Source: a virus. Taken from it: DNA of 55,963 nucleotides. Shown here piece by piece: positions 1 to 8,218 of this stretch. The notes below the pieces were generated by a model that was not told the origin of the DNA, did not search any database, and was given only the letters and a program-made list of their open reading frames with translations. The stretch's first letter is position 1; every line of letters starts with the position of its first letter. The stretch covers positions 1 to 55,963 of IMG/VR virus record IMGVR_UViG_3300035698_020076. One strand, 5' to 3'. A program made the position numbers and the translations under genes.

Positions 1-108
1 ATTGTTCCAGACATTATTATCCAAGTTCGTCATGTATTTGAATCTCATTTCAAACCTGTAGTAGAATTAATTGTTGTTACGTTCAAAAGTGTATCTCGGT
101 TATTTTAG
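1..108 (+). CDS. C-terminal end of an unidentified protein (partial)
   Basis: The frame enters from outside the window and stops at TAG 106-108, leaving 35 residues rich in Val, Ile and Phe. I do not recognise the family from this fragment. A late promoter box follows four bases after the stop, so this is the last gene of an upstream unit. In a T4-like genome this flank could be structural, which is inference only. Confidence 0.55.
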   Translation: MVPDIIIQVRHVFESHFKPVVELIVVTFKSVSRLF

Positions 109-111
109 ATA

Positions 112-119
112 TATAAATA
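112..119 (+). promoter_or_regulatory. T4-type late promoter box
   Basis: Exact TATAAATA, 28 bases upstream of the ATG at 147. It matches the T4 late consensus recognised by the phage sigma factor gp55. Confidence 0.75.
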
Positions 120-146
120 ATATATAAGGTCATTAGGAAGTAAACA

Positions 147-977
147 ATGGTAGGTGGTGCAGTTAAAGCGTTCGCAGCGGAAGAATCCGCTTTTGAACAC
201 GTTAAGAAACAAATTCAAGGTGTAGCTATACCGTTTCAGTCACCTGCAGGTGCAGATGCAGGATTTCCTGATTTTGGGTTTACATTTGAAATGCCGTCAG
301 GTAAGAAAATCAATTTACATGTCGAGTTTAAAGCTAGTTCCACCGCACTAATGGGGTCCATGCGTGACTGGAAATTTGATGGGGTAAAGTTTACAACACC
401 AGATACGCAGAGTGAGCAAAAAAGCGAATTAATTGCTTTAATGAATGGCTCTATCCTAGGTAAGCAAAACGGCAAACGTATACTTAAAGAGCTCCAAACT
501 TACTTTCACCATGAGGTTAAAGAGATTTCATCTAGTTCCCTTAATTATATTAAGAATAAAGATCAGCGTCGTGCGTATTTAGAAAACTATGCTAAGAAGT
601 CAGGAACTTACGTTATTGCGAACGTAAGTGATAAAACGCTCGGTACTAAAATTATTGAACACTATAAAGCTAAGTTTAAAAAGAGTAGCCAAGGTACTAC
701 CGCTGATAAACATATATTAGCTATGATGATTAAAGATGAAATCTGGTTTATGGATGACAGCGGAGGAGTAACAACTGAAGAGTTAGCACTCATTAGCCAA
801 TTCCTCGGCTCTGATAAGAAAATTAAAAAACTCGGGGGATTAACGGCTAAGCTTGAATGTAGAATTCAACCACGCGGGTTAAACTCCGCACCAAAGCCTG
901 TTTCTATTGATGTTTCCTCATCATACAGATTAAGTCAGAAACCAACCGGGGGCACAAAACTCTCTTATGTAAAATAA
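147..977 (+). CDS. PD-(D/E)XK nuclease-like late protein
   Basis: 276 residues. Residues 41-62 contain P-D42-F-G-F, then after a short beta-hairpin-like stretch V-E60-F-K62. This order fits the PD-(D/E)XK core (Asp, then Glu-x-Lys). The rest is a mixed alpha/beta protein with a basic C-terminus and no signal peptide or membrane segment. Family members cut or resolve DNA, or are restriction-like enzymes, but the exact role here cannot be read from sequence. The late box just upstream suggests a role in packaging, recombination or the virion. The motif is short, so the family call is tentative. Confidence 0.5.
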   Translation: MVGGAVKAFAAEESAFEHVKKQIQGVAIPFQSPAGADAGFPDFGFTFEMPSGKKINLHVEFKASSTALMGSMRDWKFDGVKFTTPDTQSEQKSELIALMNGSILGKQNGKRILKELQTYFHHEVKEISSSSLNYIKNKDQRRAYLENYAKKSGTYVIANVSDKTLGTKIIEHYKAKFKKSSQGTTADKHILAMMIKDEIWFMDDSGGVTTEELALISQFLGSDKKIKKLGGLTAKLECRIQPRGLNSAPKPVSIDVSSSYRLSQKPTGGTKLSYVK

Positions 978-979
978 CA

Positions 980-1008
980 GTTGCACTTTTTATCATAATA
1001 TACTATAA
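980..1008 (+). promoter_or_regulatory. Early-type promoter TTGCAC-N17-TATAAG
   Basis: -35 TTGCAC at 980-985, 17-base spacer, -10 TATAAG at 1003-1008. A second TATAAG follows 11 bases later, as in most copies of this family. It drives the genes at 1037 and 1278. Confidence 0.8.
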
Positions 1009-1036
1009 GAAGGTATAAGATGAAAAGGAATAAGCA

Positions 1037-1276
1037 ATGCTTAATTATGATAAAGCCGTTAGCAAGATGGCGGTTCGAATCGCCCACGACTACTTTGGCG
1101 GAGGTAATGATCAACACGTGCTTGCTTATAGGTACGGTGGAGTTCTTGATGTAATATATGAGATTCCAGACGCAGGTGAGGGCTCAGGTGATCGAATCCT
1201 AGGGGCATTTCACTCTGCAAAAGAAAAATTTGATAGCGCTGATGAAGTAATTGCTTCCCTGCAAAGGAGTATTTGA
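1037..1276 (+). CDS. Hypothetical early protein, 79 aa
   Basis: ATG 1037 has an AAAAGGA ribosome binding site at the usual distance and lies just behind the promoter at 980-1008. The protein is acidic and soluble, with no recognisable domain. Its stop lies one base before the next ATG, so the two are translationally linked. Position behind an early-type promoter suggests a host-takeover accessory gene (inference). Confidence 0.7.
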   Translation: MLNYDKAVSKMAVRIAHDYFGGGNDQHVLAYRYGGVLDVIYEIPDAGEGSGDRILGAFHSAKEKFDSADEVIASLQRSI

Positions 1277-1277
1277 C

Positions 1278-1451
1278 ATGAGAATGCACAGTACCGCTCT
1301 TACCGCTCAAGAAGTTGAAGAACTCAGATCGCTTATTCAAGGTGCAGCCTCTAAAACTCTACGTAATCTAGCTCGTGAAATTGAATTCGAGGAAGATATC
1401 TTTCTTGCAATCCATGATGGCGATGATGTTCGTAAGGAGTGGGGCCTATAA
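1278..1451 (+). CDS. Hypothetical early protein, 57 aa
   Basis: I chose ATG 1278 because AAAGGAG at 1262-1268 lies about nine bases upstream; the longer in-frame start at 1251 lies inside the preceding gene. The protein is mostly helical and acidic (LTAQEVEELRSLIQ near the start). The family is not recognised. Its 3' end carries the late promoter box of the next gene. Confidence 0.65.
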   Translation: MRMHSTALTAQEVEELRSLIQGAASKTLRNLAREIEFEEDIFLAIHDGDDVRKEWGL

Positions 1452-1454
1452 ATA
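1447..1454 (+). promoter_or_regulatory. T4-type late promoter box, abuts a start codon
   Basis: TATAAATA ends four bases before the ATG at 1459 and overlaps the stop codon of the preceding gene. A transcript from here would begin at or just inside the start codon. Confidence 0.65.
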
Positions 1455-1458
1455 GAGT

Positions 1459-2061
1459 ATGATTAAACAAAGATTCAGATACTTTATTGGTAAGGGAACG
1501 CTTACCATATTCGACATTGACGAGACCCTCTTTCACACCAAGGCAAAGATCATGGTTGTGAACGGGGGTAAAATTATGTCTAAATTAGATAACCAAGAGT
1601 TTAATACGTACAAGCTCAAGGATGGTGAATCGTTTGATTTCGGGGAGTTCAGAAACGCTAAGATATTTCAGTCGACCTCAACCCCAATGACAAAAATGGT
1701 AGATCGGGCTAAGCGCGTAGTAAAATCACACGGCAATTCACATTCAAGAGCTATTATTGTAACAGCTCGGGCCGACTTTGATGATAAAGAGATGTTTCTT
1801 CAAACCTTTCGTAATCATGGTATAAATATAGATGCCATGCACGTAGAAAGAACAGGCAATCTCGGAATCAGCTCACCAGCTGAAGCTAAGAAAGTCACGT
1901 TTCGCAAATACCTAAATACACGTAATTACATTAAAGTGCGACTATATGATGACGCTATGAGCAATCTTAAAGCTTTTCTAGAACTCAGAAAAGAGTATCC
2001 AGAAATTACCTTTGAAGCTTATTTTGTCACCTCAGATGGTAACGTTAAGGAAATAAAGTGA
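1459..2061 (+). CDS. HAD-superfamily phosphatase-like protein
   Basis: 200 residues with HAD motifs in order. Motif I is FDIDETL with D19, D21 and T23. Motif II is IVTARAD near residue 100. The motif III lysines lie in AEAKK, and motif IV is Y163-D164-D165. These residues form the aspartyl-phosphate active site of HAD hydrolases, so a phosphatase or polynucleotide-phosphatase-like activity is expected; the substrate is unknown. The late box ends four bases upstream of the ATG and no Shine-Dalgarno precedes it, so translation may be leaderless. It overlaps the next gene by four bases. Confidence 0.8.
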   Translation: MIKQRFRYFIGKGTLTIFDIDETLFHTKAKIMVVNGGKIMSKLDNQEFNTYKLKDGESFDFGEFRNAKIFQSTSTPMTKMVDRAKRVVKSHGNSHSRAIIVTARADFDDKEMFLQTFRNHGINIDAMHVERTGNLGISSPAEAKKVTFRKYLNTRNYIKVRLYDDAMSNLKAFLELRKEYPEITFEAYFVTSDGNVKEIK

Positions 2062-3017
2062 TTCGTTTTAAAGCCTTTTTATCAGAGTCAGTACGTCAGG
2101 GACTCCCTCACATACACTCGTCTACTACAGCTAAAGGTAATCAAACACCGTCGCTTTCTACTGACCAGTTTCATCACACCACTACGGGTGGTAAGATTCA
2201 TGTTCACGGTGTAACTGAGAAGACTGATGGTCAAACGTTCCGTATGGGGCATGATGCGCATGGGTTCTATACTCAGCATTCTGGTTCAGGTGAAGAAAAG
2301 GCCCGAACCGGGCAAGATCATATTGATCGTTCAAAGCGCCGAGCTAAAGAAACCGGGAAAGAATATAATCATACTGGTCCCTCCGCGATGGCTAAGTTCC
2401 ATGATGCGCTTCATAATAATAAAGCACTCACTTCACATTTAGCAGACACCCATAAAAAGACTGGTAAGGAAGTTGTAGTTAAGGGTGAAGCATTCAATAA
2501 GCACCTATCAAAACCTAGCGATAGAAAAGGCGAAGTAAAGTTTGTGCATACTTCCTACTCAGAACCAAAAGCTAAGCACGGAACATATGTGATCCACTCA
2601 AAGCTTCCGGGTAACGAGCATCACGACACTGAGCACTTCAAAAAGAACCTATCTAACCACGATATTCATTTCGATGATGATAAAGTACATCACGAAGGCG
2701 GGCACGTAGATGTTAAGCATGAAGTTAAAGATTTTCATAAACTGGATCACGACTTAATTAACTCACGTACGAAACCTTCTAATAAAGCGGCTAAGTTTGC
2801 AGAGATTGAGAAGTTTAATAATATTAAAAAGCGGGTTACACACAAAGTTCAAGCACACGTGGCTAAACTTGGGATTAAAAACAAATGGGGATCAGGCTCA
2901 GAAGGCCTTGTAGTTCACCCATCAGAAAAGAATCCACACGCCGCTAGATTCAAGGTAATTAATCCTGAATTCAAAAAAGCAAAGGCGGCTGGTGGGCGCT
3001 TCGGAGATAAGAAATAA
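2058..3017 (+). CDS. Putative head-cargo protein with capsid-targeting-like N-terminus
   Basis: 319 residues starting at GTG 2058, which overlaps the previous stop. The N-terminus MIRFKAFLSE-S resembles the capsid-targeting peptide of T4 internal proteins, which start MKTYQEFIAE and are cut by gp21 after (I/L)-x-E. The body is very rich in His, Lys and Asp. Near the C-terminus, EGLVVHPS followed by FKVINPEFKKAK resembles motifs IV and V of nucleotidyltransferases or ligases, but the full motif set is not evident. It sits between a HAD phosphatase and another protein with the same kind of N-terminus. Packaging into the head is inference. Confidence 0.65.
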   Translation: MIRFKAFLSESVRQGLPHIHSSTTAKGNQTPSLSTDQFHHTTTGGKIHVHGVTEKTDGQTFRMGHDAHGFYTQHSGSGEEKARTGQDHIDRSKRRAKETGKEYNHTGPSAMAKFHDALHNNKALTSHLADTHKKTGKEVVVKGEAFNKHLSKPSDRKGEVKFVHTSYSEPKAKHGTYVIHSKLPGNEHHDTEHFKKNLSNHDIHFDDDKVHHEGGHVDVKHEVKDFHKLDHDLINSRTKPSNKAAKFAEIEKFNNIKKRVTHKVQAHVAKLGIKNKWGSGSEGLVVHPSEKNPHAARFKVINPEFKKAKAAGGRFGDKK

Positions 3018-4468
3018 TGTTACGTTTTAGATCATTTATAGTAGAAGGTGGTAACATCGGTGACGCGCAGCCGTTTCACGTTAACGCGAAGAATCGTGAA
3101 TCACGTCAAAAAGACATTCATGGAGCTCTATCAGCAGTACATGACGCCTTTCACAAAGAACACGGTGAGCATCTCTTCGGCCAAGATAAAGAACATCTTC
3201 ATAAGAAAACAACCTATACGGGTTCTACCCATGATCTGATGAACAATAAGATCTCACACGCTGAGTTCGCTAAGCACAAGCCTAAAGTCGGGGATGTGGA
3301 CGTTCAAGTTTCAAAAGAGCATAAAGATAAACTCGCTAGCCATCTCACCCCGGGAAAGCGCTATGGGAAGTATACTGTTGCTTCTGCTAAAAAGCACGGT
3401 AACGAGATCTCAGCGGTAATGAAGCACGATAACGGCGAACATCATCAAGTCGATTTCCAAGGGGTTCATAAGCCTGGATCAGAATCCAGCCGCTTTCTTC
3501 ACTCTTCAAACTGGGGAGACACTAAGGCTGGTATAAAAGGCGCACATCATAAAATTCTATTAAACGCTACCGGAGGGGAGAAGCATAAATTCTCTATTAC
3601 TCACGGTGCTCGGTCGCGCACGGATGATAAAGATCCTGGAGCGACCCATCCTAAGGATGTGACTAAAAAGCTATTCGGGGATAAGGCGGATCATAAACAT
3701 ATTACATCGTTTACGGGCGTTACACATCTTATTAAACACCATATTCCTCAAGACCAACACCAAGGCATCTACAATAAGTTCAAATCCAGCGTCGAGCGTG
3801 ATAAGAGATTTGACAATAAAGCTGCTTTAAGTCATATGCGCAAGCATTTAGGTGTGCACGACGAAGTGAAAGAAGAGCTTTCAGAAGCTCAAAATACGCA
3901 ACACGCGCACTTATCCTTTTTGGGGGCAGCCCCACATACCCACATGGGGCATATCAATGATATTGGTGGCTCTATGCACTCAACAGACCACGACGGTAAG
4001 AAGTTTGTCGGGTTGTCAGGTAAATCTGATCACTTTTCTGATAGACAACGTGAAGATATTGCCAACACTCAGAGCGGCCGTAAAATTGAATTCAAGGCAG
4101 AGAAGTCTCCCGGCCAAACAATTGCTCGTGCTCACGCTTCTATGAAAGGAAAAGGTCCAAAACATCTTCACCTTCATTTTGGACATGATCGTAAACCATA
4201 CGCAGAAGGTCTAAAGAGGTCTATTGAGAATGGAAAGATTCCAGAGCTCAATGGTCATAAGATCGACAAAGTTCACATTCATTACCCAAAAGACACTGAT
4301 CGTACACACGGTATGTCCGGTACTGCTATGAGAAACGCAGCGCATACTAATGATTTGAATACATATAAAAAGCATCTAGGCCCTAACTTCACTACAGGGG
4401 ATGCTAGAAGAGTTATGAATCATACAATCAACGGCATACGCCAAGGTAAGATTCCCTTAAAAAGATAA
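3017..4468 (+). CDS. Two-domain nucleotidyltransferase-like protein with capsid-targeting-like N-terminus
   Basis: 483 residues; TAATG overlap with the previous gene. The N-terminus MLRFRSFIVE-G again fits a T4-type targeting peptide with an (I/L)-x-E cut site. The first half has GST, then VGDVDVQV, like the GS...DxD signature of polymerase-beta-type nucleotidyltransferases. The second half has H-T-H-M-G-H with HMGH at residues 309-312, and GMSGTAMR near residue 432, matching the HxGH and ISSTxxR motifs of cytidylyltransferase-fold enzymes. The fusion of two such folds is unusual. Substrates are unknown. It is the last gene before a strong late promoter. Confidence 0.65.
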   Translation: MLRFRSFIVEGGNIGDAQPFHVNAKNRESRQKDIHGALSAVHDAFHKEHGEHLFGQDKEHLHKKTTYTGSTHDLMNNKISHAEFAKHKPKVGDVDVQVSKEHKDKLASHLTPGKRYGKYTVASAKKHGNEISAVMKHDNGEHHQVDFQGVHKPGSESSRFLHSSNWGDTKAGIKGAHHKILLNATGGEKHKFSITHGARSRTDDKDPGATHPKDVTKKLFGDKADHKHITSFTGVTHLIKHHIPQDQHQGIYNKFKSSVERDKRFDNKAALSHMRKHLGVHDEVKEELSEAQNTQHAHLSFLGAAPHTHMGHINDIGGSMHSTDHDGKKFVGLSGKSDHFSDRQREDIANTQSGRKIEFKAEKSPGQTIARAHASMKGKGPKHLHLHFGHDRKPYAEGLKRSIENGKIPELNGHKIDKVHIHYPKDTDRTHGMSGTAMRNAAHTNDLNTYKKHLGPNFTTGDARRVMNHTINGIRQGKIPLKR

Positions 4469-4485
4469 ACCGAGCACCCTAAGCT

Positions 4486-4493
4486 TATAAATA
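4486..4493 (+). promoter_or_regulatory. T4-type late promoter box
   Basis: Exact TATAAATA. It starts a short unit that ends at the terminator at 4688-4718. Confidence 0.7.
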
Positions 4494-4573
4494 AACGGTA
4501 ATCACGAGAGTGGTTATATGGTAAGGCCATGGCAATCCCATTTTATTTACAGATAAGCCTAAGGGAAACTCTG

Positions 4574-4696
4574 ATGCAAAGAATACAAGAACCAACCCGC
4601 GACTCTCACGTTTCTTCTCCTATTAAGCTAGATGGCGTTGTCGGAGAAAATGGGTGCCTTGGTCTTAATCAAAGAGAATTACAGCAGGCTTCTTAG
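4574..4696 (+). CDS. Small late ORF, 40 aa
   Basis: ATG 4574 is preceded by AAGGGA at 4561-4566. The 40-residue product begins MQRIQEPTRDSHVSSPIK and has no known domain. It is the only gene between the late box at 4486 and the terminator, and its TAG stop lies in the 5' arm of that terminator. The transcript of about 220 nt could instead act as an RNA. Confidence 0.45.
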   Translation: MQRIQEPTRDSHVSSPIKLDGVVGENGCLGLNQRELQQAS

Positions 4697-4718
4697 ATCG
4701 TTTCTAGGAGGCTTTTTT
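4688..4718 (+). terminator. Rho-independent terminator
   Basis: Ten-pair stem GCTTCTTAGA / TCTAGGAGGC (two G-T pairs), five-base loop, then six T. It closes the short unit started at 4486. Confidence 0.8.
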
Positions 4719-4737
4719 ATTGTTTAAAGGAATATAT

Positions 4738-7700
4738 ATGTTTAAGCACGATGATACAGTAGAGATTACAAAGGGGCCTCACGCCGGGGAAAAGGGCTGG
4801 GTTCGTAAAACCTCTAACCCTAACCATTATAAAGTAGTTAGTCACTCTGCATACCCTCTACATAGTGGAACAATCCATAAGGATAACCTCAGAGCATGTA
4901 AGAATCCTGAAACAAATGAAGCTACCAAAGTAAAGCCATTAGTAACTATCAAGAAAATGAGTTCTAATGAAGCTAACGTTTCAAAGCGTAACATTTCATA
5001 TGACGTGTACCATGATGGTAAGTATCATACAACCTTTAAAGATGTAAACGATGCTGTAACTCATAGAGATAAAATGAACGAAGAAGTCGATCTACCTATG
5101 TTTTCTACAATTAAACATCATTTCGATTTAGGTAAAGGGATGGGTGGAAAAGCTAAGTGGAGTGATCATAGATACGTTGATGAACATGGTAGATCTATTA
5201 TAACATCCGATGCTGGTAGGCATGGGACAGGTGATACAGAAGGTATGCACGTAGGTGCAGAAGTAGCGTCATTTCATGGGAGCCCTATTACACACGATCC
5301 TAAGACTGGAAAACAGTTAATGAGAAAAGAAGAAGTCGAGCTAGACGAGCTTTCACGTAAAACACTTCTCAATTATCGTGATAGAGCATCCGCTGAGCAT
5401 AGACATTTGTCTGAGCCAGGCGAGGGTCGTCTTAACATTAACGATACCCCTACATATAAAAAGTATCGCAATCGTTTAATAGGTAGCGCTCGTGCTTCTC
5501 GTAAAGCTGAACGTAAATACAAAGCTGGTGTGAACGAAGAAGTCGAACTAGATGAAGTTCTAAACATTCAACAGCGCCAGAAGCGAGCACAGATCATTAA
5601 GCGCTATAAGTCTAAAATTCAGCGTGCGAGAAAACTTGCCCAGCGTAAGATGGCTCCTAATAAGAACATTAAGAAAAGAGCATACGCTCAAGCTCGTAAG
5701 CTTGTTAGAACTCGTATTGCTGGTAAGCGTGGTGCTGATTATGCAAACCTCGGTCCCTCTGAAAAGATGGCAATCGACAAAGCGGTACATGGCAAGCAAG
5801 CTCTTATTAAAAAAATCGCTATGCGTCTTGTGCCCCGAGTTAAACAGGCGGAACAGGCGAGATTGCATTCCTTCATGAAAGGCTCTGCCTTAAAAAATCA
5901 AGGTAAGGCTGAAGGAAAAGGTAACGGCGGGCTTCATGAAGAAGTTAATGATCTTTTCTCTGAAGCATTCCCTACTCCGTTCTCAGTAAAAAGTAAGAGA
6001 GTCTCCCCTGGATCAGATGATGATATGGGCATAGGTAAAAAGTCAATGCCGGATAAAACCAAAGCTAAGACGTCAAGCGAAGGTGATAGAGATGGGGTCG
6101 AGCAGGATGGCGAAAAGCTAAAGAACGGCGGTAAACTCGCCCCCGGTAATAAAAATATTATTCAATATTCGAAGTTTGAAGAAGAAGTAGCGCTTGAATC
6201 TAATGCATTTAAGGCGCTCGTTAAAAAAGCTGACACCTCTGATATTGAAATTGAAATACTTGGCGAAATTTATGACCGAGGATGTGATGCGTGGCAAGAA
6301 TCTTGCGGGGTGTCTCAACAACAGTACGCGTTTGCTCGTGTTAATTCCTTTATCAATAAGGGTAATACTTACTATAAGGAAGATGCTGATCTTCAATTCG
6401 ATGAAGCTCAGCTAGCTGCTATTGGTGGTCATAGTGATTCATCTCGTAGATGGAATGATTACGTAACAAAGAAAAGAGCAACCCTAGCTCAGAGTCGCCG
6501 TAAAAAGAAACCAGCGATGGCTGAAGAAACAATTGATGAAAATGCAAAAACTCAACGAAGAATACAAACCCTATCTAAACAGCTTGAAAAACATAGTGAT
6601 GCATTATCTCTTGCAAAAGAGAGAAGAAAAATGAAAAGTAATTATAGCCGAGGAAGCACTTTAAGCGCTGCTGAAACTAGACATATGCAAAAAATGAGAG
6701 AAATCCGATCCGAAATTGATAAACATTCAAAATCTTTAAATGAAAATGCAAAACCATATGTAAGTCATTCCAGTGGTGTTGGAGTTGGAAGAAGTGCAGA
6801 AGCTCATGTTTTAGACTCAAACAGTAATATTGTAAAAACCTTTACTAAAAAGGAGCATGGACCAGCTTACTTAAAGAAAGCTAATGCTCATTTAAAAACT
6901 AATTTCGCTTCATTGAGTGAAGATTCACAGATAGATGAATTATCTAGTAAAACGCTTGATAGTTATATTAAAAAGTCCACAAATGATCGTACAAAGGCAT
7001 TTGGTAATGTAAAAAAATATTATAACAGACTTAAAGGTACGGATCAAGCTTACAAAAAGCGTTATGACCTAGAAAAAATGGAAGAAGAAGCAGTTGATCC
7101 GGACTACGAAAAGAAGCTTCAAGCACACGGTGAATTATCTAAAAAACTTATACACAAATATGGAGGTATTCATCAAAGAACCCCAAAGGGTAATGGATTT
7201 GTACACGCAGCAGCATTTGGAAAGCCGGATCATGTTGTTCTTCGTAATAATCATGAAGACGATAGAATTGCCCACATCAAACATTTAAAGACTGAGCAGG
7301 ATTATATGAAGAAAGAATCTATCGATGAAGGTTTAATGCCTGCAAAGCATAAAGCAATCGCTAGAACGGTTCACACCGCGCTGGAAGATGAATCTACCCC
7401 AGGACCTGTATTTGCTAACAAGGTAAAGATGGCTCATAAAATGCTTAGAGGTAAGTATGGTTCTAATTGGAGAACACAAGCTGGAATTAAAGAAGACCTA
7501 TACGAAGCTCGCAACCCAAGCACTTCATATGTAAAGCCGCATTTTGGTTCAAGTACCCCTGATTCACAAACCGGATGGAAAGCTTCTAATAAGCACGGTA
7601 AGGTTAAGTACTTCGGTATGGACTTTAAAGCTGCGGCTGGCAGACATGCTGGAAATAAAGCTTGGGATAAATCGGAAGAAAAGAGCCGTCAAGCTGGAAA

Positions 7701-7965
7701 GTTTAGAAAATATTCTGAAGAAGTACATGATAAATGTGGCACTGATGATTGCTGTGGTCAATGTGAACCTGATGTAAACAGTGCATTTGATGCTGCGTTC
7801 GGGGAAGAAGTAAGATCTGCTGATACGAAGGGCGTCATTGTTCGTAGAGCAGATGGTACTTCTTATACGCGCAAGCAAAAAGTTAACCGCAAGATTATCA
7901 AATCAGGTAATGTTACTGATGGGCAACCAGATCCAGAACAAGAAGGCGAGAATACAAGCACATGA
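4738..7965 (+). CDS. Large repeat-rich late protein with N-terminal KOW-like segment
   Basis: 1075 residues. ATG 4738 has AAAGGA at 4726-4731; a TTG 18 bases upstream is less likely. The start, VEITKGPHAGEKGWVRK, looks like a KOW motif. The long basic body has recurring acidic blocks (EEVELDELS, NEEVELDEV, QIDELSSKT), each followed by a helical basic stretch such as SRKTLLNYRDRA. A Cys cluster (CGTDDCCGQCEPD) lies near the C-terminus. The acidic blocks contain repeated L-x-E, the cut rule of the T4 head protease, so a processed head-core protein is possible. That is inference. It overlaps the next ATG by four bases. Confidence 0.7.
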   Translation: MFKHDDTVEITKGPHAGEKGWVRKTSNPNHYKVVSHSAYPLHSGTIHKDNLRACKNPETNEATKVKPLVTIKKMSSNEANVSKRNISYDVYHDGKYHTTFKDVNDAVTHRDKMNEEVDLPMFSTIKHHFDLGKGMGGKAKWSDHRYVDEHGRSIITSDAGRHGTGDTEGMHVGAEVASFHGSPITHDPKTGKQLMRKEEVELDELSRKTLLNYRDRASAEHRHLSEPGEGRLNINDTPTYKKYRNRLIGSARASRKAERKYKAGVNEEVELDEVLNIQQRQKRAQIIKRYKSKIQRARKLAQRKMAPNKNIKKRAYAQARKLVRTRIAGKRGADYANLGPSEKMAIDKAVHGKQALIKKIAMRLVPRVKQAEQARLHSFMKGSALKNQGKAEGKGNGGLHEEVNDLFSEAFPTPFSVKSKRVSPGSDDDMGIGKKSMPDKTKAKTSSEGDRDGVEQDGEKLKNGGKLAPGNKNIIQYSKFEEEVALESNAFKALVKKADTSDIEIEILGEIYDRGCDAWQESCGVSQQQYAFARVNSFINKGNTYYKEDADLQFDEAQLAAIGGHSDSSRRWNDYVTKKRATLAQSRRKKKPAMAEETIDENAKTQRRIQTLSKQLEKHSDALSLAKERRKMKSNYSRGSTLSAAETRHMQKMREIRSEIDKHSKSLNENAKPYVSHSSGVGVGRSAEAHVLDSNSNIVKTFTKKEHGPAYLKKANAHLKTNFASLSEDSQIDELSSKTLDSYIKKSTNDRTKAFGNVKKYYNRLKGTDQAYKKRYDLEKMEEEAVDPDYEKKLQAHGELSKKLIHKYGGIHQRTPKGNGFVHAAAFGKPDHVVLRNNHEDDRIAHIKHLKTEQDYMKKESIDEGLMPAKHKAIARTVHTALEDESTPGPVFANKVKMAHKMLRGKYGSNWRTQAGIKEDLYEARNPSTSYVKPHFGSSTPDSQTGWKASNKHGKVKYFGMDFKAAAGRHAGNKAWDKSEEKSRQAGKFRKYSEEVHDKCGTDDCCGQCEPDVNSAFDAAFGEEVRSADTKGVIVRRADGTSYTRKQKVNRKIIKSGNVTDGQPDPEQEGENTST

Positions 7966-8180
7966 AATATACATCCATGGCAAATACTATCCAATCCATT
8001 CTAGAAGGGCGCACGTTGACCCCTATAATAGGTACAGATATTAAAGACCCGCTTGATTCTGAAGAGGATGAAACCCCTACAGATGTAGAGGATGATGAAA
8101 ATAGTAAAATACGCCTCAAACATCATACTAGACGTTCAATTAGGCATCAGAATAAATTAAAAATTATTGATAACGCATAA
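7962..8180 (+). CDS. Hypothetical acidic/basic protein, 72 aa
   Basis: ATG 7962 overlaps the upstream stop (ATGA), so it is translationally coupled. A second ATG at 7977 (MANTIQSILEG) lacks its own ribosome binding site. The middle is very acidic (DSEEDETPTDVEDDE) and the tail is basic. No family is recognised. Confidence 0.6.
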   Translation: MKYTSMANTIQSILEGRTLTPIIGTDIKDPLDSEEDETPTDVEDDENSKIRLKHHTRRSIRHQNKLKIIDNA

Positions 8181-8182
8181 CC

Positions 8183-8190
8183 TATAAATA
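8183..8190 (+). promoter_or_regulatory. T4-type late promoter box
   Basis: Exact TATAAATA, 28 bases upstream of ATG 8219, directly after the preceding stop. Confidence 0.8.
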
Positions 8191-8218
8191 GATTAAATAA
8201 CTTCACGGAGAAATTAAA

